Below, piece by piece: positions 46,529-55,755 of a stretch of DNA of 64,000 bases (positions are counted from its first letter, which is position 1; each line of letters opens with the position of its first letter). A program made the position numbers and the translations under genes. Where the stretch lies: NCBI RefSeq assembly GCF_000745775.1, contig NZ_JQJY01000003.1, forward strand, positions 558,001-622,000. The letters are read 5' to 3'. This stretch comes from Flavobacterium sp. ASV13 (GTDB taxonomy: Bacteria > Bacteroidota > Bacteroidia > Flavobacteriales > Flavobacteriaceae). The notes beneath the pieces were generated by a model, which searched no databases, was not told the DNA's origin, and saw only the letters and a program-made list of their open reading frames with translations.

Positions 46529-47719
46529 GTGTCAGCAAAACTAAAACAGTTTAAATCTGAATTAACCGCAGAACTGGATTCCATTTTAAAATATTGGTCA
46601 AAACACACAATTGACAATCAAAATGGCGGTTTTATTGGTCAGATTGATTTTGAAGAACACATTATCGCCAATACCGAAAAAGGTGCAGTTTTAAACGCCC
46701 GAATATTATGGTCTTTTTCGGCAAGTTATCAGGTTACCCAAAAAGAAGAGCATAAACAATTGGCCAAAAGAGCATTTGAGTTTCTTTCAAAATATTTTTA
46801 TGATTCAGAATTTGGCGGATTATTTTGGAGTATAAATGTGGACAAAACTCCAAAAGACACTAAAAATCAGATTTACGCTCTAGCTTTTGCGATTTATGGA
46901 TTATCTGAATATTATGCTATTTCTAAAGAGGAAAAAGCTTTAGAAATAGCCATCAATTTATATTTAAAAATTCAGGAACATAGTTTTGATCCTGAAAACA
47001 AAGGCTATTTTGAGGCATTAACCCGCGATTGGCAACCTATTGACGATTTGCGTTTAAGTGACAAAGATGCCAACGAAAAAAAAACCATGAACACACATTT
47101 GCATATTGTCGAAGCATATGCAAATTTATTTAAAGTGTGGAAAGACAAAGCTCTTCAAAATGATATTATTGGATTACTTGAAACCATTCACAGGCATTTC
47201 ATCAATACTGAAAGTGGGCATTTGCGCTTGTTTTTTGACGAAAATTGGATTGAAAAACCAGATGTGATTTCATACGGCCATGATATCGAAGCAGCTTGGC
47301 TTTTATTACAATGTGCTGAAATTTCAGAAGATAGAAGTTTGATTTCGCGTTATCAAAAACACGCTGTTTTAATGGCCGAAGTTACGAAAGAAGGTCTTGA
47401 TACTGATGGTGGGTTATGGTACGAACTCGATCCAAAAAATAACGAGTTGGTTGCCGAAAAACATTGGTGGGTTCAAGCCGAAGCTTTAATTGGTTTTTAT
47501 AATGCTTACCAATTAACGGGTGACGAAAACTATTTAGACATTGTTTTTAAAAATTGGGATTTCATCAAAAAATATATTCTCGACACACAAAACGGCGAAT
47601 GGTTCTGGGGAATTTATCGCGATTATTCTCTGATAGAAAAAGACAAAGCGGGTTTCTGGAAATGCCCGTATCATAACAGCAGAGCGTGTTTAGAACTTAT
47701 TCAGAGAATAAAAGACTAA
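46529..47719 (+). CDS. AGE-family epimerase (cellobiose/mannobiose 2-epimerase)
   Basis: 396 residues, cytoplasmic. It starts with GTG, 6 bp after the GH130 stop. (alpha/alpha)6 barrel motifs: LDSILKYWSKHTIDNQNGGF, MNTHLHIVEAYANLF, SYGHDIEAAWLL, EKHWWVQAEALIGFYNAY and FWKCPYHNSRACLELI, with the catalytic histidines of cellobiose 2-epimerases. It should convert mannobiose to mannosyl-glucose for the phosphorylase, the two-step pathway known from B. fragilis and Ruminococcus. Confidence 0.94.
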   Translation: MSAKLKQFKSELTAELDSILKYWSKHTIDNQNGGFIGQIDFEEHIIANTEKGAVLNARILWSFSASYQVTQKEEHKQLAKRAFEFLSKYFYDSEFGGLFWSINVDKTPKDTKNQIYALAFAIYGLSEYYAISKEEKALEIAINLYLKIQEHSFDPENKGYFEALTRDWQPIDDLRLSDKDANEKKTMNTHLHIVEAYANLFKVWKDKALQNDIIGLLETIHRHFINTESGHLRLFFDENWIEKPDVISYGHDIEAAWLLLQCAEISEDRSLISRYQKHAVLMAEVTKEGLDTDGGLWYELDPKNNELVAEKHWWVQAEALIGFYNAYQLTGDENYLDIVFKNWDFIKKYILDTQNGEWFWGIYRDYSLIEKDKAGFWKCPYHNSRACLELIQRIKD

Positions 47720-47758
47720 CATTTTACTTTTAAATTAAGCTTTTTAAATAAATTCAAA

Positions 47759-48994
47759 ATGAAAAATACTTTTCTGCACATTCTTTTTTTAAGCTTACCT
47801 TTTTTAGCTCTTTCCGGATGTTCATCAAATGATGATTCAGATTCGCCAGTTATAGTTGATCCGCCAGTTGTAGTCGATACTGATCCGCTAACGACTGCAA
47901 ATGCTTCGACTTATTTAGTCGATGCCAATGCAACAAAAGAAACGGTTGCTTTATTTTATAATTTGAAAAAATTAGCCAAAACTAAAACTGCAATTGGTCA
48001 ACAAGACGCTTTTAATAGTTTTTATCAAGATGCGGGAGGCGATTCTGATATTAAAAAAAACACAGGTTTTGATCCTGCAATTTTAGGTTCAGATTTTATG
48101 TTTATTACCGATAAAAATAATGATGGTCAAGCAAGTAATTGGTTTTATCAGCAAGAACAAAAAATTGTTTCTGATGCAAAAGCCGCTTACGCGAAAGGTG
48201 CGATAAATACTTTTTGCTGGCATTTGAGAGAACCAAATAAAGAGGAATCTTTTTATGCTGCCGATTTAACATCGGAACAAAAAGCCGCGGCTTTTAAAAG
48301 CATTTTACCGGGCGGAGCAAATAATGAATGGTACAAGAAAAAACTAGATAAAGTTGCTAGTGTAGTTTCGAATTTAAAAGGAACAAATGGCGAATTGATT
48401 CCGATAATCTTCAGACCTTTTCATGAATTTGACGGAAGCTGGTTTTGGTGGGGAGCCAATTTTTCTACTGCCGACGAATATAAAAAAGCGTATCAATTCA
48501 CTGTTGATTATTTAAAGAATACTAAAGGCGTCCACAACATTTTATATGCTTTTTCTCCTGATAATTCATATACAGCTCAAGCTGATTATTTGAGCCGTTA
48601 TCCTGGAGATAATTATGTGGATATTATTGGAATGGACAATTACGGCGATTTTAATAATCAAGGACAAACTGGAGCTGACAGAGCAAACAGTAAACTAAAA
48701 ATCCTTTCTGATTATGCTAAAACTAAAGTAAAAATTGCTGCTTTAACCGAAACTGGCTTTCGCGTAACAAGCTCAACGCCTGCAATTACCGATTGGTTTT
48801 CGACTTTACTTTATAGTTCTCTAACTAAAAATGACATCCAAATAAGCTATGTAATGTTTTGGAACAACAATAAAGACGGATATTATGTTCCGAATGGTTC
48901 TGTTTCGAATACTACTGATTTTAAAAATTATAGTGCAAAAACAAAATCGGCGTTGGTGAATTCTTTACCGAAAATGTATGAATTGCCGAAATAA
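47759..48994 (+). CDS. Second GH26 endo-beta-mannanase lipoprotein
   Basis: 411 residues. Lipobox LSGC (Cys near 21), then an acidic Asp/Pro tether (SNDDSDSPVIVDPPVVVD) typical of surface-exposed lipoproteins. GH26 motifs: IGQQDAFNS, NTFCWHLREP, IIFRPFHEFDGSWFWWG (acid/base Glu) and AALTETGF (nucleophile Glu). It differs enough from the first GH26 to suggest a division of labour, for example surface endo-attack versus periplasmic trimming. 39 bp after the epimerase gene. Confidence 0.94.
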   Translation: MKNTFLHILFLSLPFLALSGCSSNDDSDSPVIVDPPVVVDTDPLTTANASTYLVDANATKETVALFYNLKKLAKTKTAIGQQDAFNSFYQDAGGDSDIKKNTGFDPAILGSDFMFITDKNNDGQASNWFYQQEQKIVSDAKAAYAKGAINTFCWHLREPNKEESFYAADLTSEQKAAAFKSILPGGANNEWYKKKLDKVASVVSNLKGTNGELIPIIFRPFHEFDGSWFWWGANFSTADEYKKAYQFTVDYLKNTKGVHNILYAFSPDNSYTAQADYLSRYPGDNYVDIIGMDNYGDFNNQGQTGADRANSKLKILSDYAKTKVKIAALTETGFRVTSSTPAITDWFSTLLYSSLTKNDIQISYVMFWNNNKDGYYVPNGSVSNTTDFKNYSAKTKSALVNSLPKMYELPK

Positions 48995-48998
48995 CACA

Positions 48999-49110
48999 AA
49001 GTTTGTCATTCCGAGGAACGAGGAATCTCCGCGAGTAACTCTGACCTGAAGATCACCAATCTTTGTCGAGCTTCTTGTGGAGATTCCTCGTTCCTCGGAA
49101 TGACAAACTT
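48999..49110. repeat. 32-bp inverted repeat with CAATCTTTGTCGA core, copy A
   Basis: Perfect arms at 48999-49030 (contains TGTCATTCCGAGGAACGAGG) and 49079-49110, with a 48-nt loop containing CAATCTTTGTCGA (49057-49069). Related copies are at 54245-54350 and 62722-62858. It follows the GH26 gene directly. Confidence 0.85.
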
Positions 49111-49175
49111 TATGGAATTGGAATCTATAAAAAGAAAATTAAAAACCAATAACCATCTTAAAAACCGTAGACCCT

Positions 49176-49249
49176 AGCCCTGATAGAAGTGGAAATCCTT
49201 TTGTGCCGGGGTTCGGCACAAAAGATTGAAACGGATAGCAGGATTAGCT
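49176..49249 (+). ncRNA. Flavo-1-like structured RNA element, copy 2
   Basis: Same skeleton as copy 1: AGCCCTGATAGAAGTGG, TCC, a perfect TGTGCCG/CGGCACA hairpin (49202-49220), then AAAGAT, AACGGATAGC, AGGATTAGCT. It ends 15 nt before the GH5 ATG, on the same strand, so it would form its leader if transcribed with it. The Flavo-1 identification is from memory. Confidence 0.6.
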
Positions 49250-49264
49250 CCTAAAAAATATCAT

Positions 49265-50560
49265 ATGAAAAATAGATTTCTAAAAACCCTTTCTTTTGCA
49301 ATAATATTCTCTGCAATCGTTTGTCAGGCGCAGGAAAGAATTACCGTAAAAGGAACGCAATTCTATAAAGGCGACAAGCCGTATTCTTACATTGGAACTA
49401 ATTATTGGTACGGAAGTTTACTGGCTTCTAAAAAAATAGGCGATAGAAAAAGACTTTTGCGTGAACTTGATTTAATGCAAAAAAATGGCATTGACAATCT
49501 TCGAATTTTAGTTGGCGGAGACGGAGGAAAATACGATTTTACGGTTCGCCCCGCTTTGCAATACGAGCAAGGAAAATATGACGAAGATTTACTTGATGGA
49601 TTAGATTTTTTGATGAATGAATTGCACAAACGCAAAATGTACGCCGTTTTATATTTAACAAACAACTGGGAATGGTCTGGCGGAATGTCACAATATTTGG
49701 AGTGGAACGGCAAAGGTTCAGTTCCGGTTCCGGGAATTGTACCAAATACGTGGCCGCAGTTTATGTCTTACACAGAAAAATTTCACAGTTGTGAGCCTTG
49801 TATGAAAGCTTTAGAAAATCATGTAAAATTTATTATGGGAAGAACAAATGCGTATTCTCATAAAAAATATACTGAAGATAATACGATTATGGCATGGCAA
49901 GTTGGGAATGAACCGAGAACTTTTACACCTGAAAACGAGACAAAATTTACGGTTTGGTTAAACAACATTGTCAATTTAATGGATAGTTTAGACAAAAATC
50001 ACTTAATTTCAACAGGTTCTGAAGGATTGAACAGCTCGAATGATGATATCGGAATTTTTGAACGAACACATCAAAATCCGAATATTGATTATTTGACGAT
50101 GCATATTTGGCCGAAAAACTGGGGTTGGTTTAAAGCGGATAATGCTGAAAAAACTTTACCTCCAACTTTAGAAAATGCTGGAAAATATATTGACAAACAT
50201 GTGGCTGTAGCCAATCATTTAAAACGCCCTATTATCATTGAGGAATTTGGTTTAGGAAGAGAAAACGAAAGTTTATTACCAACTTCATCAGTAGCAAACA
50301 GAGATATTTTTTATAATTATATTTTTGGCCGAGTTGCTGAAAGTGTTAAAAATAACGGGCCATTGCAAGGAGCCAATTTCTGGGGATTTGGTGGTGAAGG
50401 AAAAGCCGTAAACGAATCTGGAAAATGGAATCCCGGAGATCCTTTAACTACTGATCCTCCTCAAGAACCGCAAGGTTTGAATTCGGTTTTTTCTTCGGAT
50501 AAATCGACATTGGACATTGTAAAAAAATACAATTTAGAATTCAAGAAAATAAGATTATAA
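49265..50560 (+). CDS. GH5 endo-beta-1,4-mannanase (probably GH5_7)
   Basis: 431 residues from the ATG at 49265. An in-frame TTG at 49226 lies inside the structured RNA element and before the signal peptide, so I reject it. Signal peptide about 1-22 (ends CQAQ). GH5_7 motifs: YIGTNYWYGS, NLRILVGGDGG, LTNNWEWSGGMSQYLEW, MAWQVGNEPR (acid/base Glu), MHIWPKNWGWF and IIIEEFGLGRE (nucleophile Glu), FWGFGGEG. Secreted mannanase; last gene of the plus block. Confidence 0.95.
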   Translation: MKNRFLKTLSFAIIFSAIVCQAQERITVKGTQFYKGDKPYSYIGTNYWYGSLLASKKIGDRKRLLRELDLMQKNGIDNLRILVGGDGGKYDFTVRPALQYEQGKYDEDLLDGLDFLMNELHKRKMYAVLYLTNNWEWSGGMSQYLEWNGKGSVPVPGIVPNTWPQFMSYTEKFHSCEPCMKALENHVKFIMGRTNAYSHKKYTEDNTIMAWQVGNEPRTFTPENETKFTVWLNNIVNLMDSLDKNHLISTGSEGLNSSNDDIGIFERTHQNPNIDYLTMHIWPKNWGWFKADNAEKTLPPTLENAGKYIDKHVAVANHLKRPIIIEEFGLGRENESLLPTSSVANRDIFYNYIFGRVAESVKNNGPLQGANFWGFGGEGKAVNESGKWNPGDPLTTDPPQEPQGLNSVFSSDKSTLDIVKKYNLEFKKIRL

Positions 50561-50571
50561 TTCATCCCTAT

Positions 50572-50607
50572 TTTCGTAGAGACGCAGAGCGGTGCGCCTC
50601 TACGAAA
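50572..50607. repeat. Inverted repeat between converging genes (TTTCGTAGAG type)
   Basis: TTTCGTAGAGACGCA (50572-50586) and TGCGCCTCTACGAAA (50593-50607) pair over 15 bp with one G-U. The loop is GAGCGG. There is no long T-run; it may still help termination between two converging genes. Confidence 0.7.
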
Positions 50608-50639
50608 TAATTGGTGTTTTATGTTTTTCAAAAAACATT

Positions 50640-51596
50640 TTACGCTAATATCTTTTCAATCGCATTCAGTTCGTCCTGAGTAAATTCAGTATTTTGCAGA
50701 CAATCAATATTATTACATAATTGCTTTACAGAACTTGCGCCAATTAAAACAGATGTAATTCGTTTGTCTTTTTGCAGCCAAGCCAAAGCCATCTGTGCCA
50801 AAGATTGATTTCTATTTTGGGCAATTTCATTCAGCTGAATTAATTTCTGAATGCGTTCCTGCGTAACCTCATCTTCTTTCAAATGCCCGTTTGGATTATG
50901 CGCTCTTGAATTTTCCGGAATTCCGTTTAAATATTTATCTGTCAAAAGTCCTTGTGCCAAAGGTGAAAACGCAATACAGCCTACTCCTTTTTCTTCTAAA
51001 ACATCCAATAAACCATCTTCAACCCAGCGTTGTAACATTGAATATTTAGCTTGGTGAATCAAACAGGGCGTTCCTAATTGTTTTAAAACATCAACCGCAA
51101 CACGAGTCTGTTCCGCCGAGTAATTACTGATTCCCACATAAAGAGCTTTTCCGCTTCTAACGGCGAAATCCAAAGCCATCATCGTCTCTTCAATTGGCGT
51201 TTCAGGATCCGGACGATGCGAATAAAAAATATCGACATAATCGACTTTCATTCGTTTCAAACTCTGATCTAAACTTGACAATAAATATTTGCGAGAACCC
51301 CAATCGCCATAAGGTCCATCCCACATTGTGTAACCCGCTTTAGTAGAAATTATGATTTCATCACGCAGATTTCCCTGAAAATTATGCCACAAAATTTTAC
51401 CAAAATTAGTTTCCGCAGAACCCGGAACAGGCCCGTAATTATTGGCTAAATCATAATGAGTAATTCCTTTATCAAAAGCTTCTACAGCAATACTTTCAGC
51501 ATTATCAAAATTATCTACTGACCCGAAGTTATGCCATAATCCTAAGGAAATTTCAGGTAATAATAACCCGCTTTTTCCGCATCTGTTATATTTCAT
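50640..51596 (-). CDS. Aldo/keto reductase (YghZ/Kv-beta-like)
   Basis: 318 residues, cytoplasmic TIM barrel. Catalytic tetrad in context: THYDLANNYG (Asp, Tyr), IIISTKAGY (Lys), IFYSHRPDP (His). NADPH-site segment near the C-terminus: VLIGASSVKQL. PGSAETNFGKIL and MWDGPYGDWGSRKYL match the group of E. coli YghZ, which reduces L-glyceraldehyde 3-phosphate and similar aldehydes. Whether it belongs to the mannan locus is unclear. It is next to GH3 on the same strand but separated by a 209-bp gap with a repeat. Confidence 0.92.
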   Translation of the reverse strand: MKYNRCGKSGLLLPEISLGLWHNFGSVDNFDNAESIAVEAFDKGITHYDLANNYGPVPGSAETNFGKILWHNFQGNLRDEIIISTKAGYTMWDGPYGDWGSRKYLLSSLDQSLKRMKVDYVDIFYSHRPDPETPIEETMMALDFAVRSGKALYVGISNYSAEQTRVAVDVLKQLGTPCLIHQAKYSMLQRWVEDGLLDVLEEKGVGCIAFSPLAQGLLTDKYLNGIPENSRAHNPNGHLKEDEVTQERIQKLIQLNEIAQNRNQSLAQMALAWLQKDKRITSVLIGASSVKQLCNNIDCLQNTEFTQDELNAIEKILA

Positions 51597-51712
51597 TATT
51601 TTAATTTAAGGTTGGAAGTTTAATAGGTTTTAAAAATACGAAAAACTCCCGCAGATTTTGCAGATTCAGGAGATAAAAAAATTTGTGAAATTTATGAGCG
51701 TAAAATTAAAAA

Positions 51713-51763
51713 TCGCCACGAATTCACGAATTTTTAAATAATTCATTCGTGAATTCGTGGCGA
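51713..51763. repeat. GCCACGAATT inverted repeat, copy 2
   Basis: Perfect 19-bp arms: TCGCCACGAATTCACGAAT (51713-51731) and its mirror (51745-51763), loop of 13 nt. The adjacent words cccgcagattttgcagatt (51649-51667) and ctttgcgactctgcgcctttgcgac-type repeats to 51795 belong to the same style. It may end the GH3 transcript, because a T-rich tract follows on the minus strand. Confidence 0.75.
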
Positions 51764-51805
51764 AAAAAAACTTTGCGACTCTGCGCCTTTGCGACATTAA
51801 AACTT

Positions 51806-54103
51806 TTACTCTTTTATCTCAAAACCACTCTGTAACCCTTTATCAGAACTTCCTCCAACCATGATTTTAAAAGTTCCCGGTTCCACTAAATACTTTCCGT
51901 CATTATCATAAAAACCAAGTGCTGCATCCGTTAAAGTAAAATTTACAGTTTTCGTTTCACCTTTTTTCAAGTTTACCAATTCAAAACCTTTTAGTTCTTT
52001 TATCGGACGAACTATACTTGCAAATTCATCATGAATGTACAATTGTACAACTTCTTTTCCGTCATAATTTCCCGAATTTGTAACCTCAACACTTACCTGA
52101 ACTTTTTCACCTTTTGCAAAAGCAGTTTTGTTCAATTTCAGGTTTTTATATTCGAAAGTTGTATAACTTAAACCAAAACCAAACGGAAACTGAGGTGTTT
52201 TCTCCACATCCATATAATGCGACCAGAAAACATTTTTATCGCTGTCTGTTGGTCTTCCTGTGCTGTATTTGTTGTAATAAATTGGAACCTGACCTACATT
52301 TCTTGGAAACGACATTGGCAATTTTCCACTTGGGTTATAATCTCCATACAAAACCTGTGCAACTGCATTTCCTGTCTGGCTTCCTAATTGCCAAGCCTCA
52401 ACAATTGCGGGAACATTTTCAGCAGCCCAAGGAATACTCAAAGGACGACCGTTATTTAAAACCAAAACCACATTTGGATTCACTTTAAAAATTTCTTCCA
52501 ATAATTCTTGTTGCAAACCAGGTAGATTCAAATCCGTTCTACTTCTTCCCTCGCCACTCTGGAAACCGTATTCGCCTAAAACCATTACTACAACATCTGC
52601 ATTTTTTGCCGCTGTTTTCGCTGCTTCAAATCCGCTTTTATCTGTTGTATTGAAAACTGTTTCTGTTAAGAAAGTTGCTTTTTGTTTTAATAAATCAACA
52701 CCTTTTTCAAAAACCAATTGATTGTCTTTGTATTGCTGCATTCCTTCTAAAACCGAAACCGCAGTATTATCATCAGCTGCAATTCTCCAACTTCCCAACG
52801 GACTGTTTTTATCATTTGCCAAAGCACCAATCAAAGCGATTTTTTGTCCTGATTTTTTTAGCGGAAGCAAATTCTTTTCATTCTTCAATAAAACAATTGA
52901 TTTCTTCGCCATGTCCAAAACGCCGTCATTATTGGCTTTGCTTCCAACAACTTCTTTTTCACGTTTTTCATCGCAATATCTGTACGGATCATCAAATAAT
53001 CCTAACTCAAATTTCACGCGTAAAATTCTTCTAACAGCATCATCAACCAAAGCTTCTTTTACTTTTCCTGACTTCACCAAATCAACCAATTTTGCCACAT
53101 ACAAATACGATTCCATATCCATATCAGAACCCGCAATTACCGCTTTTGCCGTTGCATCAGCTTCGTCTTTTGCATAACCGTGCGCAATCATTTCGCGGAT
53201 TGACGCATAATCCGAAATTACAAATCCGTCAAACTTCCATTTTCCTTTTAAAATATCTCTTTGCAAGAATGCGTTTCCAGTTGCCGGAACACCGTTCAGC
53301 GTATAAAACGAATTCAAAAAAGTACGAACTCCCGCCTCAACCGTCGCTTCAAACGGTGGCAAAACCGAATTATACAATTTAGAATTACTGATATCTACAA
53401 TATTATATTCCAACCCCGCTTCAACATAACCATACGCAGCAAAGTGTTTCGCACAAGCCGCAATCGTATTTACTTTGGCCAAATCAGCAACCGTTTCTCC
53501 CTGAAAACCTTTCACTCTCGCATAACCAATTTTACTTCCTAAATACGGATCTTCTCCTGCGCCTTCCATCACACGTCCCCAGCGCGCATCATTGGCAACA
53601 TCTACATTTGGTCCAAATGTCCAATTAATTCCAGATGCCGAAGCTTCATCAGCCGCAATCGCCGCCGACTTTTTAATCGCTTCCAAATCCCAACTCGCTG
53701 CTTCTGCCAACGGAATCGGGCTTAACGTTTTATAACCATGAATTACATCAAAACCAATAATCAACGGAATTCCCAATCGGGTTTCTTCAACTGCAATTTT
53801 CTGAACAGCTCGAACTTCTTTCACACCGCGAACTGTCAACATTGAACCAACTAATCCTTTTCTTAAGTGCTCGTATTTTAATTCGGCAGTTCCGCCTTTT
53901 GGAGCGGGTCCTGTCACATCCCAAAAACCGTTATATTGGTTCATCTGTCCCACTTTTTCCTCCAAAGTCATCAATGGCAAAAGCAAATCAATTCTTTGCT
54001 CAATAGTTTTGTTTTTATCCAAATACGGCTTTTTTTGTGCATTCATATTTCCAACAGTAAACAGGGACAAAACCCCAATAATTATTATTTTTTTATTTTT
54101 CAT
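51806..54103 (-). CDS. GH3 beta-glucosidase (BglX-like)
   Basis: 765 residues from the ATG at 54103, which begins the signal peptide (MKNKKIIIIGVLSLF...NAQ). A longer frame to 54178 runs into the structured RNA element and is rejected. GH3 motifs: VGQMNQYNGFWD, GPNVDVANDARWGRVMEGAGEDP, AACAKHFAAYG, FDGFVISDYAS (nucleophile Asp). The C-terminal GH3 domain with GLQQELLEEI is followed by a fibronectin-III-like domain (ELKGFELVNLKKGE). It should trim beta-glucosyl ends of glucomannan oligosaccharides in the periplasm. Confidence 0.95.
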   Translation of the reverse strand: MKNKKIIIIGVLSLFTVGNMNAQKKPYLDKNKTIEQRIDLLLPLMTLEEKVGQMNQYNGFWDVTGPAPKGGTAELKYEHLRKGLVGSMLTVRGVKEVRAVQKIAVEETRLGIPLIIGFDVIHGYKTLSPIPLAEAASWDLEAIKKSAAIAADEASASGINWTFGPNVDVANDARWGRVMEGAGEDPYLGSKIGYARVKGFQGETVADLAKVNTIAACAKHFAAYGYVEAGLEYNIVDISNSKLYNSVLPPFEATVEAGVRTFLNSFYTLNGVPATGNAFLQRDILKGKWKFDGFVISDYASIREMIAHGYAKDEADATAKAVIAGSDMDMESYLYVAKLVDLVKSGKVKEALVDDAVRRILRVKFELGLFDDPYRYCDEKREKEVVGSKANNDGVLDMAKKSIVLLKNEKNLLPLKKSGQKIALIGALANDKNSPLGSWRIAADDNTAVSVLEGMQQYKDNQLVFEKGVDLLKQKATFLTETVFNTTDKSGFEAAKTAAKNADVVVMVLGEYGFQSGEGRSRTDLNLPGLQQELLEEIFKVNPNVVLVLNNGRPLSIPWAAENVPAIVEAWQLGSQTGNAVAQVLYGDYNPSGKLPMSFPRNVGQVPIYYNKYSTGRPTDSDKNVFWSHYMDVEKTPQFPFGFGLSYTTFEYKNLKLNKTAFAKGEKVQVSVEVTNSGNYDGKEVVQLYIHDEFASIVRPIKELKGFELVNLKKGETKTVNFTLTDAALGFYDNDGKYLVEPGTFKIMVGGSSDKGLQSGFEIKE

Positions 54104-54135
54104 AAGTGGTTCGGTTAGTTTCATAATATGGGCGT

Positions 54136-54225
54136 GTTCGCCGCGGCGAATCGGGCTATCCATTTCAAGTCCTCGCACTTCCTTCGTCAGGCTGTGGGCT
54201 TTCCACTTCTATCCCTCACGCGAAC
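54136..54225 (-). ncRNA. Flavo-1-like structured RNA element, copy 3
   Basis: On the minus strand, GCGAAC (54225-54220) pairs with GTTCGC (54141-54136). Inside are GAGGGATAGAAGTGG and then ACTTGAAATGGATAGCCCGA, the same skeleton as the other two copies, but with a longer, different middle hairpin and an extra CGCCGCGGCG fold. It lies about 33 nt before the GH3 ATG on the same strand. Confidence 0.5.
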
Positions 54226-54244
54226 GGTTTCAAGAGACACAATC

Positions 54245-54350
54245 TTGTCATTTCGACTGAAAGGAGAAATCACACTCGGGATTCGACAAAGATTGGCGAA
54301 ATACTAAGTGGAGTTTCTAGTGTGATTTCTCCTTTCAGTCGAAATGACAA
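54245..54350. repeat. 32-bp inverted repeat with CAATCTTTGTCGA core, copy B
   Basis: Perfect arms at 54245-54276 (TTGTCATTTCGACTGAAAGG...) and 54319-54350. The core CAATCTTTGTCGA lies on the minus strand at 54295-54283. The arm sequence differs from copy A, but the TGTCATT start, arm length and core are shared. Confidence 0.85.
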
Positions 54351-54360
54351 AGACTAAAAT

Positions 54361-55755
54361 CTAAAATTCTGTCGTAAAACAAGAAGCCGGCAAATTGGCC
54401 TTATTAAACAAATCTGACTGAATAGTATTTCCCCAAGCAAATCTCACTTTTACAGGTTGAGATACTTTTTTACTTGACAAAATCACCTGATTATTTTTTA
54501 TAGAAGCCTCCGCAGGAAAGAAATTTCCATCGGCTCCGGCCAACTCAAATTGATTCGAAATTTTATTTTTGAAATACAAACCTTCAGCATAATCAAAAGA
54601 AACGGTGACTTTGTTTTTCTCGATTTTAATGTCTTTATAAAGCGGTCCGTTTACCAAATTTGAATTTAGTCCCGATACTTCGGGATATGTTTCGGCAAGA
54701 GCCAAATTAGCCAAACGAATTCCGACCGACTTTTTATTCTTCGGATGAATATCAATTGTATCTGAAATATCAGAAGTTAAAACCATTCCGGTTTTTGAGA
54801 CTTCACTTAAAAGTTTTCGTTGTGAATTTCGAACCGTTACGTTCGAAAAATTATTGCTTCCGGTTTTATAAGGCGCAATTTGAACGTAGTAAAAAGGAAA
54901 TTCGTCATTCCAGGCTTTTCGCCAAGAAGTAATTAACGCTCCCAATGTTTTATCATAAACTAAAGAGCCTACATTAGATTCTCCCTGATACCAAAGCGTT
55001 CCGGCAATTTTAAATCCGACAATCGGATAAATCATTGCGTTATAAGCACGCCCAGGTTGTCTTGGTCCGTATTCTTGTTCGTTTAGTTTTTTTGCATTTT
55101 CTAACAAAAGCGGGTCGTTGTTTACAACATCATCCGGCATCCAGATTTCGGCTGGAGTTCCGCCCCAATTGGACGAGATTAATCCGATTGGAACATTTTT
55201 CAAATCTTCGCGCAGGCGTTTGGCAAAGAAGTAGCCAATCGCGCTAAAGTATTTCATCGTTTCCGGAGTCGATTCTGTCCAATTTCCAAGTAAATTATTT
55301 TGTGGTGAAGTTGCTGTTAACTTTGGAACAGTAAAAAAACGAATATTCGGATTCGTTGCGTTTTTCATTTCTTCTTCTCCATTATCAATTCCCCAACTTA
55401 CGGACATTTCCATATTCGATTGCCCGGAACAAACCCAGACTTCGCCAATCAGAATATTTTTCAAAACCACTTCATTATAACCTTTTATTGAAATCGTAAA
55501 AGGTCCGCCGGCTTCTGGAGTTTTAATCAATAATTCCCATTTCGCCTGATTGTTGGCAACGGTTTTATATTCCTGATTGTTCCAGCTTGAAACCAATTTG
55601 ATTTCTTCTTTTGGATTTGCCCAACCCCAAATCTTAACTTCAGAGTTACGCTGTAAAACCATATTATCGCCAAAAATATTCGGAAGGGAAACGTTTGCCA
55701 TCATTGTACTGGAAATCAACAAAAAGAAAACAAACTTAAATATATTATTTTTCAT
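54361..55755 (-). CDS. Sialate O-acetylesterase-like carbohydrate acetylesterase (SGNH fold)
   Basis: 464 residues. Signal peptide about 1-21. SASA/SGNH motifs: LPNIFGDNMVLQR at the mature start, VWVCSGQSNMEMSVSWG (catalytic Ser), LISSNWGGTPAEIWMP, GTLWYQGESN, and DIHPKNKKSVGIRLA (catalytic Asp/His). It removes O-acetyl groups from sugars; in this locus acetylated mannan or glucomannan is the likely substrate (inference). The upstream esterase gene overlaps it by 11 bp, so the two are coupled. Confidence 0.92.
   Translation of the reverse strand: MKNNIFKFVFFLLISSTMMANVSLPNIFGDNMVLQRNSEVKIWGWANPKEEIKLVSSWNNQEYKTVANNQAKWELLIKTPEAGGPFTISIKGYNEVVLKNILIGEVWVCSGQSNMEMSVSWGIDNGEEEMKNATNPNIRFFTVPKLTATSPQNNLLGNWTESTPETMKYFSAIGYFFAKRLREDLKNVPIGLISSNWGGTPAEIWMPDDVVNNDPLLLENAKKLNEQEYGPRQPGRAYNAMIYPIVGFKIAGTLWYQGESNVGSLVYDKTLGALITSWRKAWNDEFPFYYVQIAPYKTGSNNFSNVTVRNSQRKLLSEVSKTGMVLTSDISDTIDIHPKNKKSVGIRLANLALAETYPEVSGLNSNLVNGPLYKDIKIEKNKVTVSFDYAEGLYFKNKISNQFELAGADGNFFPAEASIKNNQVILSSKKVSQPVKVRFAWGNTIQSDLFNKANLPASCFTTEF

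Noticed and set aside
49226..49264. Upstream TTG start of the GH5 mannanase
   Set aside because: It lies inside the structured RNA element and before the signal peptide; the ATG at 49265 gives a normal signal sequence.
48995..49264. Small gene between GH26 and GH5
   Set aside because: The stretch is filled by the 32-bp inverted repeat and the Flavo-1-like element; no coding frame remains.
52114..53542. Several plus-strand frames opposite the GH3 gene
   Set aside because: They mirror the GH3 codons, carry no domain or promoter, and GH3 motifs are complete on the other strand.
54104..54178. N-terminal extension of the GH3 protein
   Set aside because: The extra residues come from the structured RNA element and precede a normal signal peptide.
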